Shown: piece after piece, positions 6,565 to 15,763 of the stretch | How positions within the stretch are numbered: the first letter of the stretch is position 1 | How the letters are laid out: the number at the start of each line of letters is the position of its first letter | Assembly: GCA_040902105.1 (NCBI GenBank) | Contig: JBBDXW010000050.1 | Location: forward strand, 1 to 64,000 | Origin: IDS-8 sp040902105 | GTDB taxonomy: Bacteria; Pseudomonadota; Gammaproteobacteria; Steroidobacterales; Woeseiaceae | Reading direction: 5' to 3' | Length of the DNA stretch: 64,000 nucleotides | Translations under genes and position numbers: made by a program | Notes under the pieces: generated by a model | What the model saw: the letters and a program-made list of their open reading frames with translations, nothing else | Told to the model about the DNA's origin: nothing | Database searches by the model: none

Positions 6565-8943
6565 TTATGGGCGACGGCCCGGAAAGCGCGCCAGCAGCAC
6601 AGGCAATACCGCGATATCGAACAAGAACGCGCCGCTCAAGGCGATGCCGGTCAGAAGTCCGAACAGAATACTCGGCACGAAATCGGAGAATGCAAGCGAG
6701 CCGAACCCGGCGACGACGATCACGGTCGTGTAGAGCATTGCAAAGCCCACGCTGGCGTGCGTCCTGCGAATCGCAGTCGCCGCGTCCGCAGAACGCGCCT
6801 CGCTGCGGTAGCGGTGAATATAGTGAATGGTATTGTCCACGGAGATTCCCATCGCGATGGCGGCAATTGTAATAGTCATCAAATCGAGCGCGATCCCGAA
6901 CCAGCCCATGATGCCGAACACCGTCGCGGTCACCAGGATATTCGGCACGATTGCAATCAGCGCAAGGCTCAGGGAGCGGAAAATTGCGAGGAAAACGACG
7001 AATAGCGCGGCGGTTACGATCCCCAGTGTCAGAACCTGCGAGCGGAACAGCCGCTCCAGAATATCCTGATAAAGCACGAATAAATTCGTCATCCGGTAGT
7101 CGGCATCCTCTCCGAGTGCCGCCCGCACGTCGCCGCGAAGCGTCTCAAGCAATTCGCCGCGGTCGAGATCCGCGGTCGTGTCGCGAATCCGGAGGCTGAT
7201 TCGCACCTGGCGCGTCTCCGGAGAATAGTATGAACCCAGCAGCGTTTCGCGCAGATCCTCATCCATTAACCGGTATGCGGCCGTCACCTCGTATTCCGTG
7301 AGCGGCAGGCCGTCGTTCACCTCACGCGCAAGCGCGGTGAAATTGACCGGCGACATAATTTTGCCGACCGCCTCGTGTCGTTCGAGCAGAGCCTGCAACT
7401 TCTGCATCGTCTGAAAGGTTTCCGCCCCCATCAACAGATCCGCATCGGCCGGCGGGACGTGGTAGACGATATCAAGCGGCGTCGAGCCGCCCAGTTTTTG
7501 ATCGACAAAAGTCAGTTCACGGTGCACATCCGTGGAATCGGCGAAATAGTTTATGAAGCTGTTCTCGACGTCGAGCCGCAGAAACCCCGCCGTGCATAGC
7601 ACAATCAGCACAGCGGTCGAGATTCCGATGAGCGCGCTCCGCGAGACAGCAAGCTCGGCAAGCCCGCTCAAGAGCCGGCGGACGATGCCGGTCTCCTCGG
7701 CTTCGCTACGCCGGCTCAGAACGATCAGCAGCACCGGGAACAGGATGAGCGTGACTGCGAGCGAAATTGTGATCGCAATCATCATCATCCAGCCGAAGCT
7801 GATAACCGGCTGAATTCCGCTGGCCAGCAGCGCGGCGAAGCCGACCGCCGTGGTAAGCGCTGCATACAGGCTTGGCGGCGCCTTGACCTTCATCGTTTCT
7901 CGAATGAGCCGCGCCTGATCCCATTCCGTATTGGCCCGGGCATACTCGCGGTACTGCACCATAAGGTGCACGACCAGCGCCAGCGTCAATATGAGTTGCA
8001 GCGCTACGAAATTGGCCGAGATCACCGTTGCTTTGAACCCGAGCAGGCCGAACAAACCGATCGTGCAAGCGATGCTTGCCAGGCTGCATGCGAAGGCGAT
8101 CACGATCCAGCGCGGTTCGCGAAACAACACGAACAACAGAATGGCGATAAGGGCGGCTATTGCCGCGCCGAACACGACGAGGTCATTGCGAACGATCTGG
8201 ACCAGTTGATAGCCAAGTACATGCACGCCGCCGAGATAGATGTGCGCATCCTCCGCGTATCTCTCGGCGATACCGCGAATTGCCTGAACCTCCTGGTTGC
8301 GAATGCCCGTCAGCTGTTTTTGCAACGGCTCGGCTTCAATCCTCAGACGCTCGAGTTCAGCCTGCTCTTCATCGCCAAGGGAACGTCCGACAGCCTCTGC
8401 TTCGAGCGCCGTAATGTCGTTTTGCAATGCCACGAGTTCGACATCGGGCAGGAACAGAACCTGCAGCGCGGTGACGGTCTGCCCATGGTCGATCAGAAGA
8501 TCCTCGTAGATGGGATGGTCACGGAATGCCGATGCAACGGCGTCGATCGGGAAGCCGGCGCTGTCGATTGTCAGAACGGCGGGATCGATACTGCTCAGGT
8601 TACCCGAATCGGCAAGTGTCGGCAGCGGCACATTCAGGATCGACCTGACCGAGGCCACGCGCTCGAGCTGCTCGATCTCACCGCTGATTGCGCGCAGTGC
8701 GTCGAAGGTCCCGCTTGACAACAAGGGCCGGTTCTTCGGCTGATACGCGACGAACAGAAATTCCTCGGGCGAAAATTCCTGATCGACGATCTTGCTTTGG
8801 ATGTATTTCTCGTTTTCCCGGGTCAGCAGCGTCTCGGCCGACGCGTCAATCTCGAAATATTGCGCTTGCCAGCCGAGAGCGCCGGCAACGAGTACGACGA
8901 GCAGCAAAATAGCCCACGCGCCGGTGACGTATGATTTTCTCAC
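6565..8943 (-). CDS. RND/MMPL-family exporter
   Basis: 792 residues with the two-fold RND layout: an N-terminal membrane helix (residues ~8-24), a large periplasmic loop, a cluster of membrane helices around residues 250-420, a second single helix and periplasmic loop, and a final helix cluster ending near 785. The second cluster carries GISVDNTIHYIHRYR, typical of the MMPL/HpnN-like 'predicted exporter' branch that moves lipids or hydrophobic molecules using proton force. It lies 12 bases downstream of mlaA on the same strand, so outer-membrane lipid traffic is the likeliest role. No adaptor or TolC-like partner is adjacent, which fits this single-component subfamily. Confidence 0.87.
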   Translation of the reverse strand: MRKSYVTGAWAILLLVVLVAGALGWQAQYFEIDASAETLLTRENEKYIQSKIVDQEFSPEEFLFVAYQPKNRPLLSSGTFDALRAISGEIEQLERVASVRSILNVPLPTLADSGNLSSIDPAVLTIDSAGFPIDAVASAFRDHPIYEDLLIDHGQTVTALQVLFLPDVELVALQNDITALEAEAVGRSLGDEEQAELERLRIEAEPLQKQLTGIRNQEVQAIRGIAERYAEDAHIYLGGVHVLGYQLVQIVRNDLVVFGAAIAALIAILLFVLFREPRWIVIAFACSLASIACTIGLFGLLGFKATVISANFVALQLILTLALVVHLMVQYREYARANTEWDQARLIRETMKVKAPPSLYAALTTAVGFAALLASGIQPVISFGWMMMIAITISLAVTLILFPVLLIVLSRRSEAEETGIVRRLLSGLAELAVSRSALIGISTAVLIVLCTAGFLRLDVENSFINYFADSTDVHRELTFVDQKLGGSTPLDIVYHVPPADADLLMGAETFQTMQKLQALLERHEAVGKIMSPVNFTALAREVNDGLPLTEYEVTAAYRLMDEDLRETLLGSYYSPETRQVRISLRIRDTTADLDRGELLETLRGDVRAALGEDADYRMTNLFVLYQDILERLFRSQVLTLGIVTAALFVVFLAIFRSLSLALIAIVPNILVTATVFGIMGWFGIALDLMTITIAAIAMGISVDNTIHYIHRYRSEARSADAATAIRRTHASVGFAMLYTTVIVVAGFGSLAFSDFVPSILFGLLTGIALSGAFLFDIAVLPVLLARFPGRRP

Positions 8944-8955
8944 GCGTGGCGCCTG

Positions 8956-9750
8956 CTATCTGTAAGCCGCGTCGCGCTGCGCACCCTGCAGATACAGATT
9001 ACGCAGGAAAATGTAGGGGTCTTCGCTGTGCTTCTGCAATTCTTCGTAATCCCCGGCACTCTGTGCGAAATCGTGAAAGTAGCCATAACCGAGCAGCGCG
9101 AACGATTCAGGGTTGTCGAGCAACCAGGGGATCGGGTGGAGGAAGTAATCGACGCCGCGTGCGGCCGCATTCCGCAAATCCGAAGGGCCGAAGAACGGCA
9201 GCACCAGATAGGCGCCGTAGCCGGCGTCGTAATGCGCCAGTGTGGCGGCAAAGTCCGACTCGGCTCGCTCGATGCCGAACCACGACTCTGCCGGATCGAA
9301 AAGCCCCAACAGTCCGACAGTCGTATTTATGGCGAAACGGGCCAGATTGCGTCCACTCAACACCGGCTTCGCCTGCAGCAGATTATTCACGGCGTAGATC
9401 GGCGAAGCTGCGTTGTAGAAGAAATTGTCGATCCGCCGATCGACCGCGTCCGGCACAATTCGCGCGTACCCTTTGCCGAGCGGCACCAGGGCGTAGCGTG
9501 ACACGACGTCGTTGAAGCCGAACACGAACCGGTTCAGCGGCATCAACGGATCGTGGTAATCGTCGTAACTGACCACGTTCGGATCGATCGTGACGGTGTC
9601 GCGTTCGCCGGTGCCGTCGCCGGATGCGCGCGCGTCCCCGGCACCCGGGACCTCTATGGTTTGCTCTGCAGCCGGATCGGAAGCCTGTGTCGCGCAACCG
9701 CACAGGATGAATGCCGCTGCAAGCGCGGCGCATGCTGTGCGCAGGTCCAT
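8956..9750 (-). CDS. mlaA: MlaA-family outer-membrane lipoprotein
   Basis: 264 residues beginning with a lipoprotein signal and lipobox (ILCGC, Cys ~19). The mature part has the MlaA/VacJ signatures DPLMPLNRFVFGFND, NAASPIYAVNNLLQ, FAINTTVGLLGLFDPA and a YGAYLVLPFFGPSDLR block. MlaA forms a ring in the outer membrane that removes phospholipids from the outer leaflet and passes them to MlaC. Here the other mla genes are not present; instead an RND exporter follows directly, a pairing also known in other Gram-negatives. Length is normal and all blocks are intact. Confidence 0.92.
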   Translation of the reverse strand: MDLRTACAALAAAFILCGCATQASDPAAEQTIEVPGAGDARASGDGTGERDTVTIDPNVVSYDDYHDPLMPLNRFVFGFNDVVSRYALVPLGKGYARIVPDAVDRRIDNFFYNAASPIYAVNNLLQAKPVLSGRNLARFAINTTVGLLGLFDPAESWFGIERAESDFAATLAHYDAGYGAYLVLPFFGPSDLRNAAARGVDYFLHPIPWLLDNPESFALLGYGYFHDFAQSAGDYEELQKHSEDPYIFLRNLYLQGAQRDAAYR

Positions 9751-10037
9751 TGCCCAAACCGTGCACTCGTGGGCGCACCGTAATCGTAACGATCTTCTCA
9801 GTGTCCTGTCCTCAGCCCGAAATCGACAATCACCCGCGATTAAGCACCATCAGGCAAGAGCCGTGCCATGCCGTGCCGGCGGGGGTCTCCGCCCTGCTCG
9901 CATGCAAGGTCGACCGTTCGATTGCAGGATTTACACACCCCGCCGCCGGAACGGTAGTGTTTGCTGAAGAAAATGCGTGCAGGCGCGCCGGTATGAAAAT
10001 TGCTTCAGGACAGAATCGGTTCCGGAGGTGCGGCAGA

Positions 10038-11954
10038 TTGAGACTATTTCTCGCCATAACGCTCGGGCTTGCGATGGCGGCCGCTGCAACGTATGCCGCA
10101 CTTCTCGGCTGGTACGACGGGGAACGGATTCGCGCTGTCGTGACGGAACGGATGCTGGAACGACACGGCATAGTGCTGCATATCGATCGTCTGGAGCGGA
10201 GCTTTTCGCCGAGACCGATCATTCGCCTCAACGGGCTTCGCGTCGCGAATGCCGATCGGCGGGACCACGAACTCATCCGGGTCGAGACGGCGGTTTTCCG
10301 TATTCATCCGCTGTCCCTCGTTGCCGGTTCCCTGACCCTGGACGACATCGTAATCGATGGTCTGCGGTTTTCCGTACCGGTAAGCGATGAGGGAGCGCTC
10401 TATTGGGATCCGCTGGTCGCCGTCGCGTCGGAGTGGTTGCATCGTTTCGACTGGTCGCTCCGTCACTTTGAAATACGAAATCTGAAATCCGAAACCCGCA
10501 ATGTCCAGCGTGACGACGATTTTCTCATCTCGGCGGGTCGCATCGTGGGAACCATGCCGCACGCCGCGGACCTCACTATCCTGGCAACGGCGGTGGATGC
10601 CAACCTGGAAACCACACTGCCGCTTCGCCTCACCGGGACCGCGAGGCTCGATCGCGTGGAACTCGGACGACAGCGCGGCGATCTGCCGGTGACGCTCGCT
10701 GCCGAGGGGACCATCGGCGAGAAAGCACTGAACATCGAGGCAGCAGGAGGAAACCTGCTCGACGGAGACCCGCTTGAGCGCGATTCGCTCCGGGGGATGA
10801 TTTCACTCGGTGACGCTGTCCTGCGCATGAACGGCACCATGAGTCGTGATGATATGACGCACCTCGATCTGTTTGTTACGTTCGACCAGCCGGGCGAGGA
10901 CGGAGATCCGGATCTGCAGCTCGAATTCGGCGTCAGCGATCCGGACACCGACTGGCGCTTTTCTGCGATTCGCGCCAGGCGCGGAGACAGCGAACTGACC
11001 GGCGCCGTCGAGGTCCTGAATCAGGGCGATCGGCGGTTTTTCGGCGGTACCATGACGGTCCGCGATGTCGAATATCCCGAAGCGGAATCTCCGGCGGCGC
11101 CTGCTGAAAAGACCTGGCAGGACGTGCTGCCGGACGGGGACCTCTATGCAAATCTTCTGGATTTCTCAAGAAAGTTTGACGCGGATGTTCGTTTCCGCGC
11201 TGAGAAATCGACATTTCTGGGGGTGTTGTTCGAGCATCTCGCCGTTCATGCCGTGCTCGATCGTGGAGCGTTGTCGGCGGCAATCGAGAAGGCTTCGATC
11301 AGCGATGCTGATTTGTCCGCGACCTTCAGGGTAACGCCGGCAGAAGGGCAAACCGTCCTCGAATTCAAGGCAGCGTTACGGGATGTGCCGCTATCCGCGC
11401 TTACCGCCGGCGTCGATGACCTCGACGGCGTCAGCGGTGAATTCGACGGCAACATCAACCTCCGGGCGACCGGGGAAGAGAGCTCGGCCGTACTCAATTC
11501 GGCGGCGGGCCGCATGGTACTTTTTCTCGAGGACGGCGCAATGCCGGACGAACTCGCAACCCGCGTAGCGGGTGACGTACTTACCGCGATGTTTGCGGAT
11601 TTCGACAAAAACGATACGACAGCCATCCGCTGCGCAGTCGTCGATTTTTCAGTCGACGAAGGGCTTGCCCGATCGCAGCAGATGATCATGGATACGGGCG
11701 CCTTCAATCTGTACGGCAGGGGCGAGATCAGGCTCGGCGAGCAGAATCTCGATATAGAGCTTGTGCCGCACGCGAAGGATTTCAGCCTCGTGTCGATGCG
11801 CCTGCCGTTTCGGATACACGGACCGTTCGATAACGTTCGCTTCGAAACGGATATGGGCGAGGGCGTTGCGTCGCTTCTTACTCCCATCGAACTTGGCCGG
11901 GAGGACGATTCGAACTGTGCGCCGCCGCTGTTGTCGGCCGTCGCGAAAGAATAG
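10038..11954 (+). CDS. AsmA-like periplasmic/inner-membrane protein
   Basis: About 638 residues: an N-terminal anchor helix (LFLAITLGLAMAAAATYAALL), then LDIDR-like HIDRLERSFSPRPIIRLNGLRV and repeated beta-rich segments, ending in an AsmA C-terminal region (LNIEAAGG, FNLYGRGEIRLGEQNLDIELVPH). AsmA-like proteins are bridge-type lipid carriers between inner and outer membrane. I placed the start at a TTG preceded at a good distance by GGAGGTG; an ATG at 9993 in the same frame has no clear ribosome site. It is divergent from mlaA, and the ~290-base space between them presumably holds both promoters. Context supports a shared job in envelope lipid homeostasis. Confidence 0.83.
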   Translation: MRLFLAITLGLAMAAAATYAALLGWYDGERIRAVVTERMLERHGIVLHIDRLERSFSPRPIIRLNGLRVANADRRDHELIRVETAVFRIHPLSLVAGSLTLDDIVIDGLRFSVPVSDEGALYWDPLVAVASEWLHRFDWSLRHFEIRNLKSETRNVQRDDDFLISAGRIVGTMPHAADLTILATAVDANLETTLPLRLTGTARLDRVELGRQRGDLPVTLAAEGTIGEKALNIEAAGGNLLDGDPLERDSLRGMISLGDAVLRMNGTMSRDDMTHLDLFVTFDQPGEDGDPDLQLEFGVSDPDTDWRFSAIRARRGDSELTGAVEVLNQGDRRFFGGTMTVRDVEYPEAESPAAPAEKTWQDVLPDGDLYANLLDFSRKFDADVRFRAEKSTFLGVLFEHLAVHAVLDRGALSAAIEKASISDADLSATFRVTPAEGQTVLEFKAALRDVPLSALTAGVDDLDGVSGEFDGNINLRATGEESSAVLNSAAGRMVLFLEDGAMPDELATRVAGDVLTAMFADFDKNDTTAIRCAVVDFSVDEGLARSQQMIMDTGAFNLYGRGEIRLGEQNLDIELVPHAKDFSLVSMRLPFRIHGPFDNVRFETDMGEGVASLLTPIELGREDDSNCAPPLLSAVAKE

Positions 11955-11984
11955 CCGCTCGGTATCGGCGCCGTCGTTGCACGA

Positions 11985-12010
11985 AGTGTCCAATAATCCA
12001 GGTCGGGCAC
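11985..12010 (-). repeat. Dispersed repeat, degenerate copy
   Basis: AGTGTCCAATAATCCAGGTC then GGGCAC; the reverse complement resembles the 30-base repeat at 2951 and 6429 with several substitutions. It sits between the ends of the AsmA-like gene and arsC. Confidence 0.45.
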
Positions 12011-12032
12011 GTCGTCGGCGCGAGCCCTTGGC

Positions 12033-12449
12033 TTACGATTCAGGCGGAAAATCCTTCAGATACTCCCTGATTTCGTCGCGTACCTCGCGGAACAGCGCCG
12101 AACGCTCTTGTTCCGTTCCTTGCAGTGCGGCCGGATCTTCAAACGACCGGTGGAGGCGGTTCGTCTGACTGGGGAAAATCGGGCAGCTTTCGTTCGCGTT
12201 GTCGCAGACCGTGAGTACGTAGTCGAAATGCTGGCCCGCGAACTCATCGACGTGCTTTGACCTCTGCCCGGAAATGTCAATGCCGAGCTCCTGCATGACT
12301 GCAATTGCTTCCGGCCTGATACGGCCCGGTTTTACGCCCGCGCTTTGGACGTCGAAGCGGTCGCCGGCATCATGGTGCAGCAGTCCTTCCGCCATCTGGC
12401 TGCGTGCGGAATTGCCCGTACAGAGAATCAGGACGCGTTTTTTTTGCAT
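12033..12449 (-). CDS. arsC: Thioredoxin-coupled arsenate reductase
   Basis: From the ATG at 12449 the 138-residue product is a low-molecular-weight phosphatase-fold arsenate reductase. The catalytic loop is CTGNSARS with nucleophile Cys10, and the redox pair Cys82 and Cys89 lies in VCDNANESC, exactly the arrangement of pI258-type, thioredoxin-dependent ArsC. It reduces arsenate to arsenite, the substrate of the efflux pump encoded just upstream. An in-frame ATG 60 bases earlier would extend into acr3 coding sequence and is not needed. It is the last gene of the arsR-arsM-acr3-arsC operon; only 5 bases separate it from the acr3 stop. Confidence 0.93.
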   Translation of the reverse strand: MQKKRVLILCTGNSARSQMAEGLLHHDAGDRFDVQSAGVKPGRIRPEAIAVMQELGIDISGQRSKHVDEFAGQHFDYVLTVCDNANESCPIFPSQTNRLHRSFEDPAALQGTEQERSALFREVRDEIREYLKDFPPES

Positions 12450-12454
12450 CGCCG

Positions 12455-13534
12455 TCACTTTGCGACAGGCGCGGGAAACCAGTGCCGCGTTCGCGTACAG
12501 GCCGAGCAAACCGACAGCATGACCGGAACTTCGACCAGGACACCGACGACCGTTGCCAGCGCCGCCCCGGATCCGGGTCCGAACAGTGCGATCGCCGTTG
12601 CAACGGCGAGTTCGAAGAAGTTGGAAGCGCCGATCAACGCGCCCGGCGCAGCGACCGAGTGCTCGACTTTCAATAGTTTCATCAAGCCATAAGCGAGGCC
12701 GGCATTGAAATAAACCTGGATCGTGATCGGGATCGCGATCAGCACCACGTGAAAGAACCGGCCTGTGATGTTATCCGCCTGAAACGCGAAGATCAGTACG
12801 AGCGTGGCGAGCAGGGAACCGATTGTCACCGGCGCGAACCTCGGCAGCAACTTGCCCTCGAACCACGCCTTCCCGTGGCGCTCTACGAAAAGCCGCCGCA
12901 GCAGCGTCCCGGCAATGAGTGGTACGAGGATGAATACCAGTACCGAATAGAGCAGTACGTCAAACGGCACCGTCAGCGAAGAAGCGCCGGTGACCAGAAA
13001 CTGCACGATCGGCACGAACAGAATAAGCATGACGAGGTCGTTGACCGACACTTGAACCAGCGTATACGCCGGATCGCCGTTCGTCAGATGGCTCCACACG
13101 AACACCATGGCGGTGCAGGGCGCCGCCGCCAGGATGATGCAACCGGCAATGTACTGGTCCGCTTCCGACGGACTGATAAAGCCTGCAAAGACGAAGCGGA
13201 AGAAGGCCCACGCGAGCAGCGCCATCGAGAACGGCTTGATCAGCCAGTTTACGAGCAGCGTCACAACGAGTCCCGCGGGTTTGCGGCCTACATTGCGGAC
13301 GGATGAGAAGTCAACCTTCATCATCATTGGCGTGATCATCAGCCAGATCAGGATCGCCATCGGAACGTTGATCTGACTGCCCTGGCCGAATTCGAAACCA
13401 CGAAGTAGCTGAACCGAGGCGGGAGCGAGCTTGCCCAGCGCCACTCCTGCGACCATGCAGAGCGCCACCCATAAGGACAGGTAGCGCTCGAAAGAGCCTA
13501 GGCTTGTGGCAGAATTGCGGGCGATATGTCCCAC
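12455..13534 (-). CDS. acr3: ACR3-family arsenite efflux permease
   Basis: 359 residues with about ten hydrophobic helices and the Acr3 signatures WLMITPMMMKVDF, NWLIKPFSMALLAW, AAAPCTAMVFVWS (the conserved cysteine) and GASNFFELAVATAI. Acr3 exports arsenite across the inner membrane driven by proton potential. The gene lies 9 bases after arsM and 5 bases before arsC. The last ~20 residues (SACTRTRHWFPAPVAK) are typical of a variable cytoplasmic tail. No defects are visible. Confidence 0.94.
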   Translation of the reverse strand: MGHIARNSATSLGSFERYLSLWVALCMVAGVALGKLAPASVQLLRGFEFGQGSQINVPMAILIWLMITPMMMKVDFSSVRNVGRKPAGLVVTLLVNWLIKPFSMALLAWAFFRFVFAGFISPSEADQYIAGCIILAAAPCTAMVFVWSHLTNGDPAYTLVQVSVNDLVMLILFVPIVQFLVTGASSLTVPFDVLLYSVLVFILVPLIAGTLLRRLFVERHGKAWFEGKLLPRFAPVTIGSLLATLVLIFAFQADNITGRFFHVVLIAIPITIQVYFNAGLAYGLMKLLKVEHSVAAPGALIGASNFFELAVATAIALFGPGSGAALATVVGVLVEVPVMLSVCSACTRTRHWFPAPVAK

Positions 13535-13543
13535 GGTGTCATT

Positions 13544-14392
13544 CTATTTGCAGCAACCGGGCGCGCAGCAGGCAGGCGCTGGTTTTGTTGCGCGTACGAA
13601 AGCGCTGATGAATTTCTCATCGATGTCTTTTGCCACGGCGTTGACGTCGAGACCCTGGCCGGACAGGAACTCGCGCGCGTCCGCGACGCTATAAACACGC
13701 GTCGCCTCGATATCGATGTTCTCGAAACCTGCTTGGGCCAGCTTTTCCACGTACTCGCGGTCGCTCAGGGCGCCGGCCACGCAGCCGATCCAGAGCTCCA
13801 TGTTTTTCCTGATCCCGGCAGGCACGGCGCCGCGGACCACAACGTCGGAAACGGCGAAGCGGCCGCCCGGCTTGAGGACGCGGAACGCTTCCTCGAGTAC
13901 CCGCTTCTTGTCCGCAGACAGATTGATCACGCAGTTCGAGATGACGACGTCCACCGAATCGTCCGGAAGGGGAATGCTCTCGATTTCACCCTTGAGGAAC
14001 TCGGCGTTCGTCAGGCCGCTCTTGCGCTTGTTTTCTTCCGCGAGCGCCAGCATCTCATCGGTCATGTCGAGGCCGAATGCTTTTCCGCTGGGACCGACGC
14101 GCCGCGCCGAAAGCAGCACGTCGATACCGCCGCCGGATCCAAGATCGAGCACGGTTTCACCGGGTTTCAGCTCGGCCAGCGCCGTGGGGTTTCCGCAGCC
14201 AAGTGAGGCTTGCAATGCGGTGTCCGGCAATTCGCTTTCCTGCGCTGCATCGTAGAGGTTGGCGCTGATCGGGTCGCACGAGGTTTCAAGCGTCGATCTT
14301 CCGCCGCAGCAGGAGGCGCCTGAACCCGCCTTGACCTGCAGCGCCGCCTGCCCGTACTTTTCACGAACGACTTCCTTAACGCTCCTGGACAT
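13544..14392 (-). CDS. arsM: Arsenite S-adenosylmethionine methyltransferase
   Basis: 282 residues with a class I SAM-binding motif VLDLGSGGGIDVLLSA and the ArsM hallmarks: N-terminal CCGG cysteines, the cysteine in ISNCVINLS and the cysteine in WIGCVAGAL, the residues that bind As(III). The C-terminus ends in a cysteine-rich CCAPGCC tail. ArsM methylates arsenite to volatile or less retained organoarsenicals. It follows arsR by 12 bases, so arsenic methylation and efflux are induced together. Length is typical. Confidence 0.93.
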   Translation of the reverse strand: MSRSVKEVVREKYGQAALQVKAGSGASCCGGRSTLETSCDPISANLYDAAQESELPDTALQASLGCGNPTALAELKPGETVLDLGSGGGIDVLLSARRVGPSGKAFGLDMTDEMLALAEENKRKSGLTNAEFLKGEIESIPLPDDSVDVVISNCVINLSADKKRVLEEAFRVLKPGGRFAVSDVVVRGAVPAGIRKNMELWIGCVAGALSDREYVEKLAQAGFENIDIEATRVYSVADAREFLSGQGLDVNAVAKDIDEKFISAFVRATKPAPACCAPGCCK

Positions 14393-14404
14393 GGTTTATC
14401 CTCA

Positions 14405-14767
14405 TCATGTGCAAACGGCGACAATGCTTTGCGGCTCGATGGCTTTGTTCCGGGTGCAGCACTCCGCGTACAAGAACCCGAGAAGTTCCTGCAGCGCGTC
14501 AGTACTCGCCGAATACCACAGGAAGGTGCCCTCGCGGCGCACCTTGACCAGGCCCTCGTTTTTCAGTTTTTCCAGATGGTGCGATAACGTGGAACTGGGA
14601 ATTTCGAGTTCCGCGCCGATCTCGCCCACGATCAGCCCGTCGGGATGAGCGGAAAGAAGTAGCCGCATGATCCGCAGCCGCGGTTCCGTTCCCATCGCCG
14701 AGAGCATGTCGGCGTAGCGAGTGATCTGTTCGATGTTCTGCTCCTGGCCATAAACCATTTTCTCCAT
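14405..14767 (-). CDS. arsR: ArsR-family metalloregulator
   Basis: About 120 residues from the ATG at 14767 (MEKMVYG); an in-frame start at 14803 is less likely because a palindromic candidate operator would then lie inside the gene. The winged-helix core is clear: EPRLRIMRLLLSA, then GEIGAELEIPSSTLSHHLEKLKNEGLV and the wing RREGTFLWY. A paired cysteine near the C-terminus (ECCTRN) can supply the arsenite-binding site, as in ArsR types with C-terminal cysteines. Arsenite binding should release the protein from DNA and induce arsM, acr3 and arsC. Confidence 0.9.
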   Translation of the reverse strand: MEKMVYGQEQNIEQITRYADMLSAMGTEPRLRIMRLLLSAHPDGLIVGEIGAELEIPSSTLSHHLEKLKNEGLVKVRREGTFLWYSASTDALQELLGFLYAECCTRNKAIEPQSIVAVCT

Positions 14768-14787
14768 ATTTCTACAATAATCGAAAT
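14768..14787. promoter_or_regulatory. Candidate ArsR operator
   Basis: An inverted repeat ATTTC-N10-GAAAT in AT-rich sequence abuts the arsR start codon, in an otherwise GC-rich window. ArsR-family dimers bind such short imperfect palindromes at their own promoters. Function is inferred from position and symmetry. Confidence 0.4.
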
Positions 14788-14851
14788 ATAAGGATGCAGT
14801 CAAGATTGTTGTTATAGATCTCTGCTGTTTCGCCGGCCTCGCGTTACGACG

Positions 14852-15040
14852 TCACTTCCTGGCGCGGGACTTGCCTTTTTCCTCGGCCAGTCTGGCTTGC
14901 TCCAGTTCTTCCCGGCTCAGGTCGCGCGCTTTCTCCGACCGCTCCGATGCGGATGTATCTTTTACCGTCTCGCGGACGCCCTTGCGGTAACGTCGATCCG
15001 CTTCCCGATTGCCTTCTCCGCCATTGCCCTTTTGTTTCAT
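14852..15040 (-). CDS. Small conserved hypothetical protein
   Basis: 62 residues, highly charged and without hydrophobic segments: MKQKGNGGEGNREADRRY, then a helical stretch rich in Glu, Arg and Ala ending KGKSRARK. An AAGGAGA ribosome site precedes the ATG at good spacing, which supports real translation. I recall similar small proteins in other proteobacteria but know no function. It lies upstream of arsR on the same strand, separated by about 85 bases that contain the candidate arsR operator, so it is probably a separate unit. Confidence 0.6.
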   Translation of the reverse strand: MKQKGNGGEGNREADRRYRKGVRETVKDTSASERSEKARDLSREELEQARLAEEKGKSRARK

Positions 15041-15156
15041 TGCACTGTCTCCTTCGGATTATTGGTGTCACGGTGGTTGCTCGTCACTTCAACTTTGCAG
15101 CGAGTACAGTGCAAGGTATGTGCCAGGGACGGCACCGCCGTGGGCACTGTCGTGGC

Positions 15157-15185
15157 GAAAAGTCCAAAATTCCAAGTCCGGCACC
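15157..15185 (-). repeat. Dispersed repeat, reverse copy
   Basis: GCGAAAAGTCCAAAATTCCA followed by AGTCCGGCACC; the reverse complement matches the 30-base repeat at 2951 and 6429. It is followed by further GGCACCGTCG repeats. The surrounding 15041-15555 holds no recognised intact gene; a short Ala/Arg-rich coiled-coil-like frame (15425-15540, plus strand) may be debris. Confidence 0.55.
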
Positions 15186-15555
15186 GTCGTCCCGGCACCG
15201 TCGCCCGAACCCCGGGCGTTTCCGCGGAACCTTGACATTTCCTGGCGGATCCCCGGCTGATCCGACCGCCGATTCGCGGTCCAATGGCTCATAATGCCGG
15301 ACGCTCCGCTCGCCGAAGAGCCACACGGAAAATTCGTGACAAGTACTGCCGTTGCGCCTGAGGCCGATGTCCACTCCGTCACCGAGCTCAGTTCCATACA
15401 TCGCCGTTACCGTATGGGCGCGGAAGCCATTCATGCGCGCGCACGGTGCAGAACCGCCTGGCACAAGCGGTCGCGGCGCAGAAAGCGGCCGAAGCGCGGC
15501 GCGCGATCTGGCGCACGCAACTCGAACGTGCCGAGACGCTGGCGCGGCTGCGGCA

Positions 15556-15714
15556 ATGTTCGCAGCGCATTTTGCCGGCTGGCAGACGGTGGTCACGTTG
15601 GGGTCGGCCGTGACGGCGTTCGTCTTCAGCGCCGCGGTCGGCCTGTTGTTCGGCATCTGGCCGGCAAAACGCGCGGCGAAACTGGATCCGATCGACGCGC
15701 TGCGTTACGAATGA
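15556..15714 (+). pseudogene. C-terminal remnant of a MacB/FtsX-type ABC permease
   Basis: The last ~50 residues of a MacB-like permease are recognisable: FAGWQTVVT, a hydrophobic helix ([16 protein letters not shown]), then [16 protein letters not shown] and a stop. The ALRYE ending is the same as in the permease array 30 kb downstream. Full MacB-like permeases are about 400-800 residues, so only the final helix and tail survive, preceded by sequence that does not fit. Confidence 0.65.
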
Positions 15715-15763
15715 TTGTATCGTGTGTCAAAATGGCAGGTGTGAACAGAACGGGGAATCGTTA

